In this document: piece by piece, positions 41,814-49,032 of the stretch | Position numbering within the stretch: position 1 is the first letter of the stretch | How the letters are laid out: the number at the start of each line of letters is the position of its first letter | Assembly: GCF_030283205.1 (NCBI RefSeq) | Contig: NZ_JASNWF010000001.1 | Coordinates: 124,001 to 188,000 of the forward strand | Length of the DNA: 64,000 nt | Source: Actinomadura opuntiae | GTDB taxonomy: Bacteria; Actinomycetota; Actinomycetes; Streptosporangiales; Streptosporangiaceae | Direction: 5' to 3' | Made by a program: the position numbers and the translations under genes | Notes under the pieces: generated by a model | What the model saw: only the letters and a program-made list of their open reading frames with translations | Told to the model about the DNA's origin: nothing | The model's database searches: none

Positions 41814-41874
41814 TTGTCTCAAGAATTGACAAGGTTTCCGGGGGCGTACTAACCTTGTCCCTAGTTAGAGACAA
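41814..41874 (+). promoter_or_regulatory. promoter with two TTGTC-N9/10-GACAA operators
   Basis: -35 TTGACA (41826-41831), 18-base spacer, -10 TAACCT (41850-41855). One operator overlaps the -35 (41814-41832, N9) and another starts at the -10 (41855-41874, N10). The core TAGTTAGAGACAAGGAA after the -10 is shared with the 5.6 kb copy. It drives the gene at 41892. Confidence 0.82.
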
Positions 41875-41891
41875 GGAATTGAGGAGACGCC

Positions 41892-42164
41892 GTGACCGAG
41901 AACAGCCAGACCACCGCCGAGTCCGCCGCCCCGCGGGTGGGCCGCCAGTTCACCTACTACGGCTTCGTCTCCCCGGAGACCTACACGATCACCGAGGTCA
42001 ACTCCGAGGCCGTGGTCATGACCAGGCCCTGCAAGAACCCGCGCACCGGCCGCATCCAGTACAAGGCGCCGGGCATCCCCGCCACCGCCGAGTCCAGCAT
42101 GACCCTCGCGAACTTCAACCGGATGATCGCGGAGGGCCGGGCGGCATACCTGACCCGCTCGTAG
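41892..42164 (+). CDS. small hypothetical protein under an operator-controlled promoter
   Basis: 90 residues from GTG 41892 with GAGGAGACG upstream. After an acidic start the protein is beta-rich (RQFTYYGFVSPETYTITEVN, EAVVMTRPCKNP) and ends with a helix (MTLANFNRMIAEGRAAYL). No family is recognised. It is the only gene between its promoter and the 42192 terminator, so this is a one-gene transcript of the phage regulon shared with 5.6 and 6.3 kb. Confidence 0.6.
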   Translation: MTENSQTTAESAAPRVGRQFTYYGFVSPETYTITEVNSEAVVMTRPCKNPRTGRIQYKAPGIPATAESSMTLANFNRMIAEGRAAYLTRS

Positions 42165-42191
42165 GAGGTGACGGGCGCGCCGGTAGCGCGA

Positions 42192-42225
42192 GGCCCGCCT
42201 CCGCCGGAAACGGCGGGGGCGGGCC
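42192..42225 (+). terminator. terminator after the 41892 gene
   Basis: A 15-bp stem with one T-G pair (42192-42206 with 42211-42225) around a GAAA tetraloop, followed by GTTTGTCG, 27 bases after the stop. Confidence 0.75.
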
Positions 42226-42411
42226 GTTTGTCGTCCGGGTTCGGAGCCTGCGGCGCCCCGGTGCGTTTTGTTGTGTTTGTGCTGGTCAGGGCTAACCTGT
42301 CCCCCGATCGCGGTAGCGTGTTCCCAGCGCGGTCCGTTTTCCCGGGGGGTGAAAACGGGCCGCTGGCCCGCTCCCAGTAGCCCGGTCGACCCTCCGGGCT
42401 TCGGGCGCACA
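42226..42411 (+). other. non-coding stretch with promoter-like and hairpin elements
   Basis: TAACCT at 42282-42287 with TTGTGT 16 bases upstream forms a promoter-like pair. Downstream, CCGTTTTC (42334-42341) pairs with GAAAACGG (42351-42358). With the terminator at 42412-42447 this could be a short untranslated RNA of about 150 bases. No ORF fits it. Confidence 0.3.
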
Positions 42412-42447
42412 AGAACGGCCCCGCGTGTCGCGCCGCGGGGCCGTTCT
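42412..42447. terminator. bidirectional terminator
   Basis: A perfect 14-bp stem (AGAACGGCCCCGCG 42412-42425 with its complement 42434-42447). It ends the minus-strand transcript of the DivIVA-like gene and shields it from plus-strand read-through. Confidence 0.7.
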
Positions 42448-42459
42448 GCTGTCTGCCGT

Positions 42460-42744
42460 TCAGCGGAGCGCGTCGCGCTCCCGCCGCGCGGCGTCGCGCT
42501 CCTCGGTCAGCCGCTCCAACTCGGCGGCGACCCGGTCCAGGAAGCTGTCCACCTGCTCGATGGAGTACCCCATCGCCAGGCGGGTGGTGGCGAAGCCCGC
42601 GGCGTGGACGTCCGCGGCGGTGAGCCGGTCAGGGTCGGCGCTGTGCCGGGCCTTCACCTGCTCCTCCGTCACCCCGAGGGCGGAGCTGATCGCGGATACC
42701 TGCTCGGTGAGGGCGTCGAGCTTGGCGTTGATGTCGTCGGTCAT
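42460..42744 (-). CDS. small DivIVA-domain protein
   Basis: 94 residues from the ATG at 42744. A short N-terminal helix (NAKLDALTEQVSAISSALGV) is followed by TAADVHAAGFATTRLAMGYS and QVDSFLDRVAAELERL, the DivIVA N-terminal signature, then a charged coiled coil. Full DivIVA/Wag31 is more than 250 residues, so this is a mini version that might interact with the polar growth apparatus. It lies 34 bases from the methyltransferase stop and ends at a strong terminator. Confidence 0.7.
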   Translation of the reverse strand: MTDDINAKLDALTEQVSAISSALGVTEEQVKARHSADPDRLTAADVHAAGFATTRLAMGYSIEQVDSFLDRVAAELERLTEERDAARRERDALR

Positions 42745-42778
42745 GGGCTTGTCCTAACACGCGATGGACGGCGGCGTC

Positions 42779-43555
42779 TCAAGTTTCGGCGCCGAGGAAC
42801 GTCAGCTCGGCGAGGAAGAACCCCACCTTGCCTGAGTAGTAGTGCCCGGCCAGCTTCCAGTCCGACCCGGCGACGACCTCCTGCAGCTCGGACGGGCTGA
42901 GCAGCAGCCGGTCAAACCAGTCGGACGTCCACGACTTGTAGCGGACGCGGATGCGGACCTGGCCGGCCGGGCGGCCGCACTCGCGGTTGCGATCGTGGTA
43001 GGCGCGGTGCTCGGGGGTCGCCGCGGCGTACGGGTCGTGGCCGACCGCCAGGATCCGCGCACCCGGCCGCGCGAGCCGGGACAGGCTGGCGAGGACGGCG
43101 GGCGCGTTCCCCGGTGAGCCGAGCAGGCCGAGGTTGCCGCCAAGGAGCAGGAGGGTGTCGAAGGTGCCGACGTCGCCCGGCTCGAGCACCGTCCCGACCC
43201 GGACGTCCAGGCCCTGATCGCGCGCGACCGCCACGGCGCCGGGTGATGGGTCGATACCTACAGCGTCGTGGTCACCGATGAGCGCGAGCAGGTGACGGCC
43301 GGCGGCGCAGCCGATGTCCAGGACCCGGCCGCGCGCCGCGGCGACGGCGCGGCGCTCGCACGGCTCCCACTCGTCGGGCCTGGTGAAATAACGGTACGCG
43401 TCCTCCACACCGACGTATCCGTCGTCGCGCTCGACCACCTGGAGGTGGGAGCCGCGCCGCGGGCCGGCCTCGTAGGCGTCGCGCAACAGGGCGCCGTATC
43501 CGTCGTCGGGTGTGGCTTCGTCGTGTCTGGCGGATGCGTGTGTGCTGGGCGGCAT
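42779..43555 (-). CDS. class I SAM-dependent methyltransferase
   Basis: 258 residues from the ATG at 43555. Motif I is GRVLDIGCAAGRHLLAL, with acidic residue at AVGIDPSPGAV, motif post-I VLEPGDVGTFDTLLLLGGNLG, and the usual beta strand order. The N-terminal DGYVGVEDAYRYFTRPDEW and the C-terminal LSPSELQEVVAGSDWKLAGH fit small-molecule-type methyltransferases of actinomycetes. It may act on a metabolite or protein; a nucleic acid target is not indicated. It follows the DUF397 operon in the same direction. Confidence 0.75.
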   Translation of the reverse strand: MPPSTHASARHDEATPDDGYGALLRDAYEAGPRRGSHLQVVERDDGYVGVEDAYRYFTRPDEWEPCERRAVAAARGRVLDIGCAAGRHLLALIGDHDAVGIDPSPGAVAVARDQGLDVRVGTVLEPGDVGTFDTLLLLGGNLGLLGSPGNAPAVLASLSRLARPGARILAVGHDPYAAATPEHRAYHDRNRECGRPAGQVRIRVRYKSWTSDWFDRLLLSPSELQEVVAGSDWKLAGHYYSGKVGFFLAELTFLGAET

Positions 43556-43682
43556 GGTGATCCTCCGGCGCGCGGGAAGGGGGCCGTCGCGGCTCAGGTG
43601 CGCGCCTTTGACCTGAGCTGCGGGGAGGTGGAAGGGGCGGCGCGGCCGGGCCGCCGGTGGTCACCGGCAGCGCCGCCCCGGC

Positions 43683-43940
43683 TCATCGGGCCTTGATCGC
43701 GTCGAACAGCGAGCGGAGCTGGCGGCGCGTCAGCAGTAGCCACTCGTCGGGGAAGCGGGAGCTGCGGATGGCGCGCGTCTCCCTGTCGATCACGCCGACC
43801 TCGACGCACAGCGCTGCGCCGGGGGCGCTGCTGCTGCGGCTGCTCTTGGTCCAAGTGTTGGGCTGAATCGCTGCCTCCTGGTGCTGGACGGGGGCGGCCG
43901 TCGACCGGGTGCCGTCCTGCCAGCGCCGCTCCCTGCTCAT
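43683..43940 (-). CDS. DUF397 domain protein
   Basis: 85 residues from the ATG at 43940. TWTKSSRSSS..GAALCVEVGV, RETRAIRSSRFPDEWLLLTRRQLRSLFDAIK is the DUF397 pattern (W-KSS, CVEV). DUF397 proteins are actinobacterial partners of XRE regulators such as those of the AbaA/WhiJ type. The XRE gene at 45501 is divergent from this operon. The start overlaps the upstream stop (ATGA). Confidence 0.8.
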   Translation of the reverse strand: MSRERRWQDGTRSTAAPVQHQEAAIQPNTWTKSSRSSSAPGAALCVEVGVIDRETRAIRSSRFPDEWLLLTRRQLRSLFDAIKAR

Positions 43941-44257
43941 GGGGCGGGCTCGTGGACGGGCGCGTTGAGCAGCTCGGCGAGCTTGCGGGCTGCCTGCTCG
44001 GCGTCGGGGCCGAGGGTCTTGCCCTCGTACTGGCCCGAGTCGACGACGTACTCGCCGTTGCGGAACCGGACCCGGTACGGGCCGAGCCACTGATACTTAA
44101 CGCGCAGGAACGGGGCCGGGCCGGTCGCGGCGACCTCGCCGAGCGCGGGCTCGGCCCCGACGTTCGGGGCGGTCCGGCGAAGCGCGGCGTAGAGCGCGTT
44201 GACTTCCGACCACAGCTTGCGGGACGGCAGGGGTGGCGGCGGGGGCTGCTCGGTCAT
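43937..44257 (-). CDS. small hypothetical protein in the DUF397 operon
   Basis: 106 residues from the ATG at 44257. A Pro-rich start leads to a helix (KLWSEVNALYAALRRTAP), then a beta segment (FLRVKYQWLGPYRVRFRNGE, EYVVDSGQYEGKTLG) and a C-terminal helix (AEQAARKLAELLNA). No family is named. It is coupled to DUF397 by a four-base overlap and lies 8 bases after the upstream gene. Confidence 0.55.
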   Translation of the reverse strand: MTEQPPPPPLPSRKLWSEVNALYAALRRTAPNVGAEPALGEVAATGPAPFLRVKYQWLGPYRVRFRNGEYVVDSGQYEGKTLGPDAEQAARKLAELLNAPVHEPAP

Positions 44258-44265
44258 CAGGGTCC

Positions 44266-44508
44266 TCAGACGTTGATCAGTTGGCTCGCGATGTGCATTC
44301 GGGGGTCCGGGGCGTCAACAGGCGCGTAGCACTGGCGGTGCTTGCCGGAGATGTCCTTACCGACCCACCAGCGGCGGTCTTCGCAGCGGTAGGCCGCGCC
44401 GAGGATCTCGCCGGTGGTCTGGTGGATGAGCAGGAGGAACCGGCCAGTCTCGTCGCCGCGGACGTCGATTGCGTTCTTGGCCAGGTGGCCGCCGGTGGTT
44501 GTGCTCAT
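44266..44508 (-). CDS. small hypothetical protein in the DUF397 operon
   Basis: 80 residues from the ATG at 44508. RFLLLIHQTTGEILGAAYRC and RRWWVGKDISGKHRQCYAPV show a beta fold with an RWW motif. The WW feature recurs in the genes starting at 44986 and 45267, suggesting that these three small proteins are distant paralogues. Coupled upstream by ATGA. Confidence 0.55.
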   Translation of the reverse strand: MSTTTGGHLAKNAIDVRGDETGRFLLLIHQTTGEILGAAYRCEDRRWWVGKDISGKHRQCYAPVDAPDPRMHIASQLINV

Positions 44509-44774
44509 GGCCCCGCCTTCCGAGGGTGCGCGGCGGGCCCGTAGGAAACCGGGGTGACGTAGCCGGCCGGGCCCGCCGCGCGTCGTACGGCGCCGCCACC
44601 CCGGGTGGGGTGCTTGCCAGCGGTGCCGCACGTGAAGGGGGCGCGGCGGTGGGCGGGGGCTTGCATCCACCGCCGCGCCTTGCCGCACGCCCGTCCCCTG
44701 GCGTCGGGGAGTTCTCCCCCGACGGGCGTGCGGAACTCGAGGAGGACGATCTCGCCGACGGTCGGGGCGTTCAT
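44505..44774 (-). CDS. small hypothetical protein in the DUF397 operon
   Basis: 89 residues from the ATG at 44774. The start NAPTVGEIVLLEFRTPVGGE looks like a short beta barrel. The rest is Arg/Gly/Pro-rich with one CG pair (APFTCGTAGKHP). No family is recognised. It overlaps both neighbours by four bases. Confidence 0.5.
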   Translation of the reverse strand: MNAPTVGEIVLLEFRTPVGGELPDARGRACGKARRWMQAPAHRRAPFTCGTAGKHPTRGGGAVRRAAGPAGYVTPVSYGPAAHPRKAGP

Positions 44775-44986
44775 CGCCGCCGCCCGTTCAGCGTGAGGTA
44801 CAGCTCGGCGGCGCTGATCGCCTGCACGGCGTCGGCGCCGGTGCGGGCCTCGGACACAACGGGCCCGCGGGACGCCCACCACCGCCCGCTCACCTTCGCG
44901 ATCCGCCAGCCGGGGAACTCGGCCTCCAAGCGCGCCACGAGGTCGCGCTCGTCCGCGTCCTCCGCGGTCCAGGTGGGGGCTGTCAT
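44771..44986 (-). CDS. small WW-motif protein in the DUF397 operon
   Basis: 71 residues from the ATG at 44986. ERDLVARLEAEFPGWRIAKV, SGRWWASRGP and DAVQAISAAELYL form a helix-strand-strand-helix pattern common in actinomycete XRE clusters. The fold resembles the product starting at 45267 (ITHWHGN...GSWWAVVPG...SEDALAVMVD). Coupled at both ends by ATGA. Confidence 0.6.
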   Translation of the reverse strand: MTAPTWTAEDADERDLVARLEAEFPGWRIAKVSGRWWASRGPVVSEARTGADAVQAISAAELYLTLNGRRR

Positions 44987-45267
44987 GGCCGCGCCCCCCG
45001 GCGCGCGTTCTGCAGGTTCACGTCGACCATCACGGCGAGCGCGTCCTCGCTCGGCGCCTCGACGAGCCGGGCGCCGTGGTAGCCGGGGACGACCGCCCAC
45101 CACGACCCCGTGGCGTTGCCGTGCCAGTGCGTGATGCCGTCCGGGATGGGCGGGGGCGGGTCGGCGATTGGCGGCATGTCCACCGCTGTGTCGTCGGCGC
45201 GCGGTCGGCGCCGGGAGTCGTCGCCGATTTGTGCCGGGCTCAAGCCCGGAGTCGCTACGGTGTGCAT
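44983..45267 (-). CDS. small WW-motif protein, first gene of the DUF397 operon
   Basis: 94 residues from the ATG at 45267 with GGAGGT 7 bases upstream. The N-terminal 40 residues are Pro/Asp-rich. ITHWHGNATGSWWAVVPGYH and VEAPSEDALAVMVDVN resemble the next gene's product. It starts the six-gene coupled operon. Its leader carries the 45291-45330 hairpin, in which the sequence GGAGGTCCGG occurs a second time, which may affect initiation. Confidence 0.55.
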   Translation of the reverse strand: MHTVATPGLSPAQIGDDSRRRPRADDTAVDMPPIADPPPPIPDGITHWHGNATGSWWAVVPGYHGARLVEAPSEDALAVMVDVNLQNARRGARP

Positions 45268-45290
45268 TAGCCGGACCTCCGATCCGGTCA

Positions 45291-45330
45291 GGCCCCGGAC
45301 CTCCCACTGTGAGCGCAGTGGGCCGGGGCC
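45291..45330. promoter_or_regulatory. hairpin in the leader of the DUF397 operon
   Basis: Stem GGCCCCGG/CCGGGGCC (45291-45298, 45323-45330) continues as CCCACTG/CAGTGGG across a 4-base bulge. On the minus strand the bulge and the stem base hold GGAGGTCCGG, identical to the true RBS region downstream. On the plus strand the stem is followed by GTTTTGTCTTTG, so it may also work as a terminator. Confidence 0.5.
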
Positions 45331-45500
45331 GTTTTGTCTTTGTGGCGGCGGGCCGAGCGAGCACTAACCCGCTACAAGCAAGTGAATCCATGACGGGTGC
45401 CACACAGATAGGTGACAATGGGCGTCACGGGCAGGGTGACAAGCCCCGTGTCACCCTGTCGCCCTTGCCGCCTCAGCCCGCTTTGCGAAGGGTGCGCGAC

Positions 45501-46895
45501 ATGAGCGAATCCGACCGGCCCGAATGGGCGGTTCGCCTGCAACTCGAGCGCGAGCGACGCGGCTGGGGAAAATGGGAAACCGCGCGCCGCCTATTCGCGG
45601 AGTCGGGCATCATGCATCCCGAGTCCAAACAGGTAAAGGCCCTGGCGAGGCAGATCTCCCGTTGGGAGGCAGGGAAGCACTGCCCCACGGATTGGGCAAT
45701 CGGCCTCGCCCGGCTGTACGACACCACCCCCGAGGAGCTGTTCCCCTCGCCGCCGGAACAGCCCGCCCGGGGATCGGTGATGCGGCAGCCAGCCGCTCGG
45801 CAGCCCGGGGACTGGGGGGAGGTGAGCGAACTGCTGCGCCGGGTCTTCATAAAGCAGAGTGCCGCGTTCGCCGCTATGCCCGCGCTCGGTCGCGGCCCAG
45901 GGCACCGCGTCATCCAGGCTCTGGAAATCCTCGGATCCGACCGCCTCGCCGACACCGTGGACGGCCTCGGCGAGCTCATCGACCACTACGCCGGGAGCGT
46001 CTGCGCCCTACCGCCCGCCGAGGTCTATGACGAACTGCTGGCGGTGCGGTCGTTCGCCGACCACCTGCGCGAGGGCGCGGGCACGTCCCCGTTGAGTGCC
46101 GACCTGGCGCTGGCGTCGGGCTGGCTGTCGCATCTGCTCGCGGTGGCGGCCTGCGACATGGGCGAGCACGCTGCGGCTCGGCTGTGGTGCTCGGACGCCG
46201 AGCGCCGAAGCGAGCAGGCGCGGCAGCCGGACCTGGCCGCGTGGTCGGTCCTGACCCGCGCGATGATCGCCTTCTATCAGGGGCACTCGCGGCAGTCGTT
46301 GACGCTGTCGGCCAAGGGGCAGCAGATCGCGCCGGTGGGGACGGTCGTCCACGCCAAGCTCGCCTCGCAGGAGATGCGCGCTGCGGCGATGGTCGGCGAG
46401 GTCGACAGGATGACCCGGGCGCGGACGCACGCCGCCGCGGCGATCTCCGCGCTGCCGGACGGGATCCCCGAGACGGGCGCCTTCTCCATCGCGCTGGCCG
46501 AGGATCCGCCTTACACCGCGACCTCGCTGCTGCTGGCCGGGCGCTCGCGGGAGGCGGTGGCCGCCACCGGACGCGTGATCCAGACCGTCTACCGCCCCGA
46601 GCGGCGCCAGCGCGGCGAGCATCCGTCCGGGTACGCGCGCTCGCTGTTGATTCTCGGGCTCGCGCACGCCGAGACGCGCCAGCTCGACCAGGCCGTCGCG
46701 GCGGGGTACGACGCTCTGGCCGGCAGCCGTCCGGCGTGGCCGACCATGGTCCTGGCCGGGCGGCTCGATAGGGTCCTCAGCCAGAACTTCGCTGGCGCCC
46801 GCCAGGCCGAGGACTACCACGCCCGGTATCTGGAGGCGTGCAGCCTCCCGGCCGGGGGCGCCGGCCAGCTGGCCGCCCCCGACGAGGACGTATGA
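45501..46895 (+). CDS. XRE-family regulator with a TPR-like C-terminal half
   Basis: 464 residues from ATG 45501. Residues about 5-75 form an XRE helix-turn-helix variant with an insert (AVRLQLERERRGWGKWETAR, ISRWEAGKHCPTDWAIGLARLY, TPEELF). The rest is helical with TPR-like repeats (AARLWCSDAERRSEQARQPD, SLLLAGRSREAVAATGRVI). This architecture is typical of actinomycete regulators paired with DUF397 proteins. It diverges from the DUF397 operon and is coupled to a DUF218 gene by ATGA. Confidence 0.75.
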   Translation: MSESDRPEWAVRLQLERERRGWGKWETARRLFAESGIMHPESKQVKALARQISRWEAGKHCPTDWAIGLARLYDTTPEELFPSPPEQPARGSVMRQPAARQPGDWGEVSELLRRVFIKQSAAFAAMPALGRGPGHRVIQALEILGSDRLADTVDGLGELIDHYAGSVCALPPAEVYDELLAVRSFADHLREGAGTSPLSADLALASGWLSHLLAVAACDMGEHAAARLWCSDAERRSEQARQPDLAAWSVLTRAMIAFYQGHSRQSLTLSAKGQQIAPVGTVVHAKLASQEMRAAAMVGEVDRMTRARTHAAAAISALPDGIPETGAFSIALAEDPPYTATSLLLAGRSREAVAATGRVIQTVYRPERRQRGEHPSGYARSLLILGLAHAETRQLDQAVAAGYDALAGSRPAWPTMVLAGRLDRVLSQNFAGARQAEDYHARYLEACSLPAGGAGQLAAPDEDV

Positions 46896-47494
46896 CCGAC
46901 GACATCACTTCCGAGCAGATCCCCGACATCACCCGCTTCGTGGACGTCCAGGCGCCGCCGCCGGACAGCGAGCCGACAGCTTGCCTGCTGTTCGGGACCA
47001 ACCAGGTCCCGCCGGTCGACATCGCCGCCGGGCTCTACCATCGGGGACTCGCGCCGCTGATCATCGCGACCGGCGGCGTCAACCGCCACAACGGGATCAT
47101 CGAGGGGCAGGTGTTCCGCGAGCTGCTGCTCGAACGCGGGGTGCCTGAGGACGTCATCCGCGTCGAGGACCGGTCGGCCAACACCTGGCAGAACGTCGAG
47201 TTCTCGCTGCCCTTCGTGCGCGAGGCGCTGGCCGCCGGGCTCCGGATCACGGCGGTGTCCAAGTGGTACCACCGGCGGGCGATCCACGTGCTGAAGACCG
47301 TGGGGGGCGACGTCGGGCCGTTCTACGCGATCGGTTGGGATCCCATCTACGCCGGCCGTCCGGTCACCCGGCAGGACTGGCCGGAGATCCCGGATGGCAG
47401 GCGCCGCGTGATCCGCGAATGGCGAGAAGTCTCGGCTCGTGTCGCCGATGGCAGTTTCGCCGCGCTCGAACAGGCCAACGGCGCCTGGCGGTGA
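46892..47494 (+). CDS. DUF218/YdcF-like protein
   Basis: 200 residues from ATG 46892. ACLLFGTNQVPPVDIAAGLYHRG, IATGGVNRHNG, EGQVFRELLLERGVPEDVI, EDRSANTWQNVEFS and AVSKWYHRRAIHVLK match the DUF218 fold (DxRSxNTxxN). Family members may bind SAM or act on wall precursors, but no reaction is settled. Coupling to the XRE regulator is common in actinomycetes. Confidence 0.8.
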   Translation: MTDDITSEQIPDITRFVDVQAPPPDSEPTACLLFGTNQVPPVDIAAGLYHRGLAPLIIATGGVNRHNGIIEGQVFRELLLERGVPEDVIRVEDRSANTWQNVEFSLPFVREALAAGLRITAVSKWYHRRAIHVLKTVGGDVGPFYAIGWDPIYAGRPVTRQDWPEIPDGRRRVIREWREVSARVADGSFAALEQANGAWR

Positions 47495-47639
47495 CCGCGG
47501 CCGTATGCGTCGAGGGGCCCGCCTCGGGGGCGGCGCGCGGCTATACGGGTGTTGACGCTCGGCTGCGCGCTCGCTCAGGTGGGCTCACCCGGCCGTCATC
47601 TTCCGGATGGCCGGCCGCGCGGATTCGGGCGGCGGCAGG

Positions 47640-47978
47640 TCAGGACGATCGCTCCTGCGCTGTCTCCCGCGCGAGCCAGTCCAGAAACCCCTTCGAGCCA
47701 CCGGCGATCTCGATGTACATGAGCTCGGGGTTGTCCCAGGGGTGCCTTTCCCGGAGCAGTGCTTCGAGCTCGGCGTAGCGGCGGCTGGTGGTGCGTAGGG
47801 TGACCTGCCACTCTTCGCCGCTGCCGAGTTCGCCGAGGTGCCAGAACACGTTGCCGGCGGGGCCGAGCACCTGCCCGCCCGCGGCGAGGTGCGAGGACAC
47901 TGCGGCTTGGAGCAGTTGCATGCCGGATTCGCGGTCGGGTGTGGCGGTGAAGACGAGGAGAGGCCGGGTGTTCGCCAT
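47640..47978 (-). CDS. cutA: CutA1-family protein
   Basis: 112 residues from the ATG at 47978. WQVTLRTTSRRYAELEALLR, RHPWDNPELMYIEIAGGSKGFLDWL is the CutA signature (H-PYDxPEI normally; here HPWDNPEL). LLVFTATPDRESGMQLLQ is the first strand and helix. CutA trimers resemble PII proteins; their link to divalent cation tolerance is not fully explained. It stands alone between hypothetical genes. Confidence 0.75.
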   Translation of the reverse strand: MANTRPLLVFTATPDRESGMQLLQAAVSSHLAAGGQVLGPAGNVFWHLGELGSGEEWQVTLRTTSRRYAELEALLRERHPWDNPELMYIEIAGGSKGFLDWLARETAQERSS

Positions 47979-48081
47979 GCGGCGGACCCTACCTTTCGGG
48001 CTGCGCCAAGTACCGCGTATGGTCCAGACGCCACGACGCCCTCCCCGGCCCGCGCCGAGGAGGGCGTCGTTGTTCGCGTCT

Positions 48082-48546
48082 TCAGCTAGCAGTCATCTTG
48101 CGGACGGCCGCGACCATCTTGGCCCGTGCGTCCTTCGACGTGAACTTCTGGTCGCGGGCGGTCCAGGCGAGCACGAACCGGCCGACCTGCCGCCAGTCCC
48201 CCAGCTTGCGCATCTCCTTCGTCCAGTGCGCCGCGGTGGCCGCGTCGCCGAACTCGTACACCGAGACGGCGTCGGTGGTGATGAGCTGCACGCAGCCCTT
48301 CCCGGTGCTGCCCTTCTTCGCCGCGCAGGCTCCGGTGTTGTCCGTCGGGTTGGGCAGGGGGTACAAATCGGCGAGCCGGGTCACGATCGTGCGCGCGGTG
48401 GGCGCCGGTGAGCTCTTCGGCGCGGCCGACTGCGTCTTGCTGGCACTGGAGGGGGCCGCCTTCGGGGTGTCCTTGCTGTTGCAGCCGGCGGCGGTGATGG
48501 CGACAGCAGCGAGGGTGGCCGCGAGGCCGATGCGGTACAGGTGCAC
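48082..48546 (-). CDS. secreted lipoprotein
   Basis: 154 residues from the ATG at 48546. Signal peptide (IGLAATLAAVAITAAGC) with lipobox AAGC, then a Ser/Lys/Pro linker. The mature domain has two Cys (NTGACAAKKG, GKGCVQLITT) and an alpha/beta pattern ending in TSKDARAKMVAAVRKM. Layout and size resemble the lipoproteins at 13935 and 40507. Whether it belongs to the mobile element or the host is unclear. Confidence 0.65.
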   Translation of the reverse strand: MHLYRIGLAATLAAVAITAAGCNSKDTPKAAPSSASKTQSAAPKSSPAPTARTIVTRLADLYPLPNPTDNTGACAAKKGSTGKGCVQLITTDAVSVYEFGDAATAAHWTKEMRKLGDWRQVGRFVLAWTARDQKFTSKDARAKMVAAVRKMTAS

Positions 48547-48635
48547 GTGCTCTCCGTCTGAGATGGGGGGACGTGCCTGGGACGTGTAGTGGCCACATCG
48601 CGGTTCACGGCGGCAAGGACGGTGTCACCGATTTG

Positions 48636-48962
48636 TTACAGCGGGGGCGGTGGTTTCCCGGCGCTGATCCAGGCGGCCATTGCGGCGCGGTAGCGGGCGG
48701 GGTCGCCGGCGGAGGCGCGCCAGGCGGCGCGGCGCGCGAGGTACAGGGCGCGGTATCGGGCGTGGAGCCGGGCGCGCCGGACGTCCGGATCGGTGAGGAG
48801 GACCGGCGGCGCGTCGGTGGCGGCCGCCGGTCCTCCTTTCCCGCCCGGTGTGGGCGAGGTACCAGGGGTGATCACGCTGCGTGCCCGGTCTGGGGTCCGC
48901 CTGGGCCCGAGGGCACATGCGGGGCACAACGACCGTCTCCACCCGGATCCATCGGGTAACAC
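48636..48962 (-). CDS. hypothetical protein of uncertain reality
   Basis: Up to 108 residues from 48962; a GTG at 48875 is an alternative start. The C-terminal half (DPDVRRARLHARYRALYLARRA) looks like a true charged helix, whereas the N-terminus is low-complexity. It has no neighbour in an operon. It lies next to the suspected element junction and may be a fragment. Confidence 0.35.
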   Translation of the reverse strand: MLPDGSGWRRSLCPACALGPRRTPDRARSVITPGTSPTPGGKGGPAAATDAPPVLLTDPDVRRARLHARYRALYLARRAAWRASAGDPARYRAAMAAWISAGKPPPPL

Positions 48963-49032
48963 TGAGAAACGGCGTCTTCCCAGGTCAGACGGGGTGCGCG
49001 CGGATCTTCGCAGGTCAGATCATGCCTGCACG

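Noticed and set aside
45501..46895. XRE regulator as the phage immunity repressor
   Set aside because: Its TPR-like C-terminal half and DUF397 context match chromosomal actinomycete regulators, and no TTGTC-N10-GACAA site lies at its own promoter.
1..49000. Integrase or recombinase gene in the window
   Set aside because: No protein shows tyrosine or serine recombinase motifs, so the recombinase must lie outside the window or be missing.
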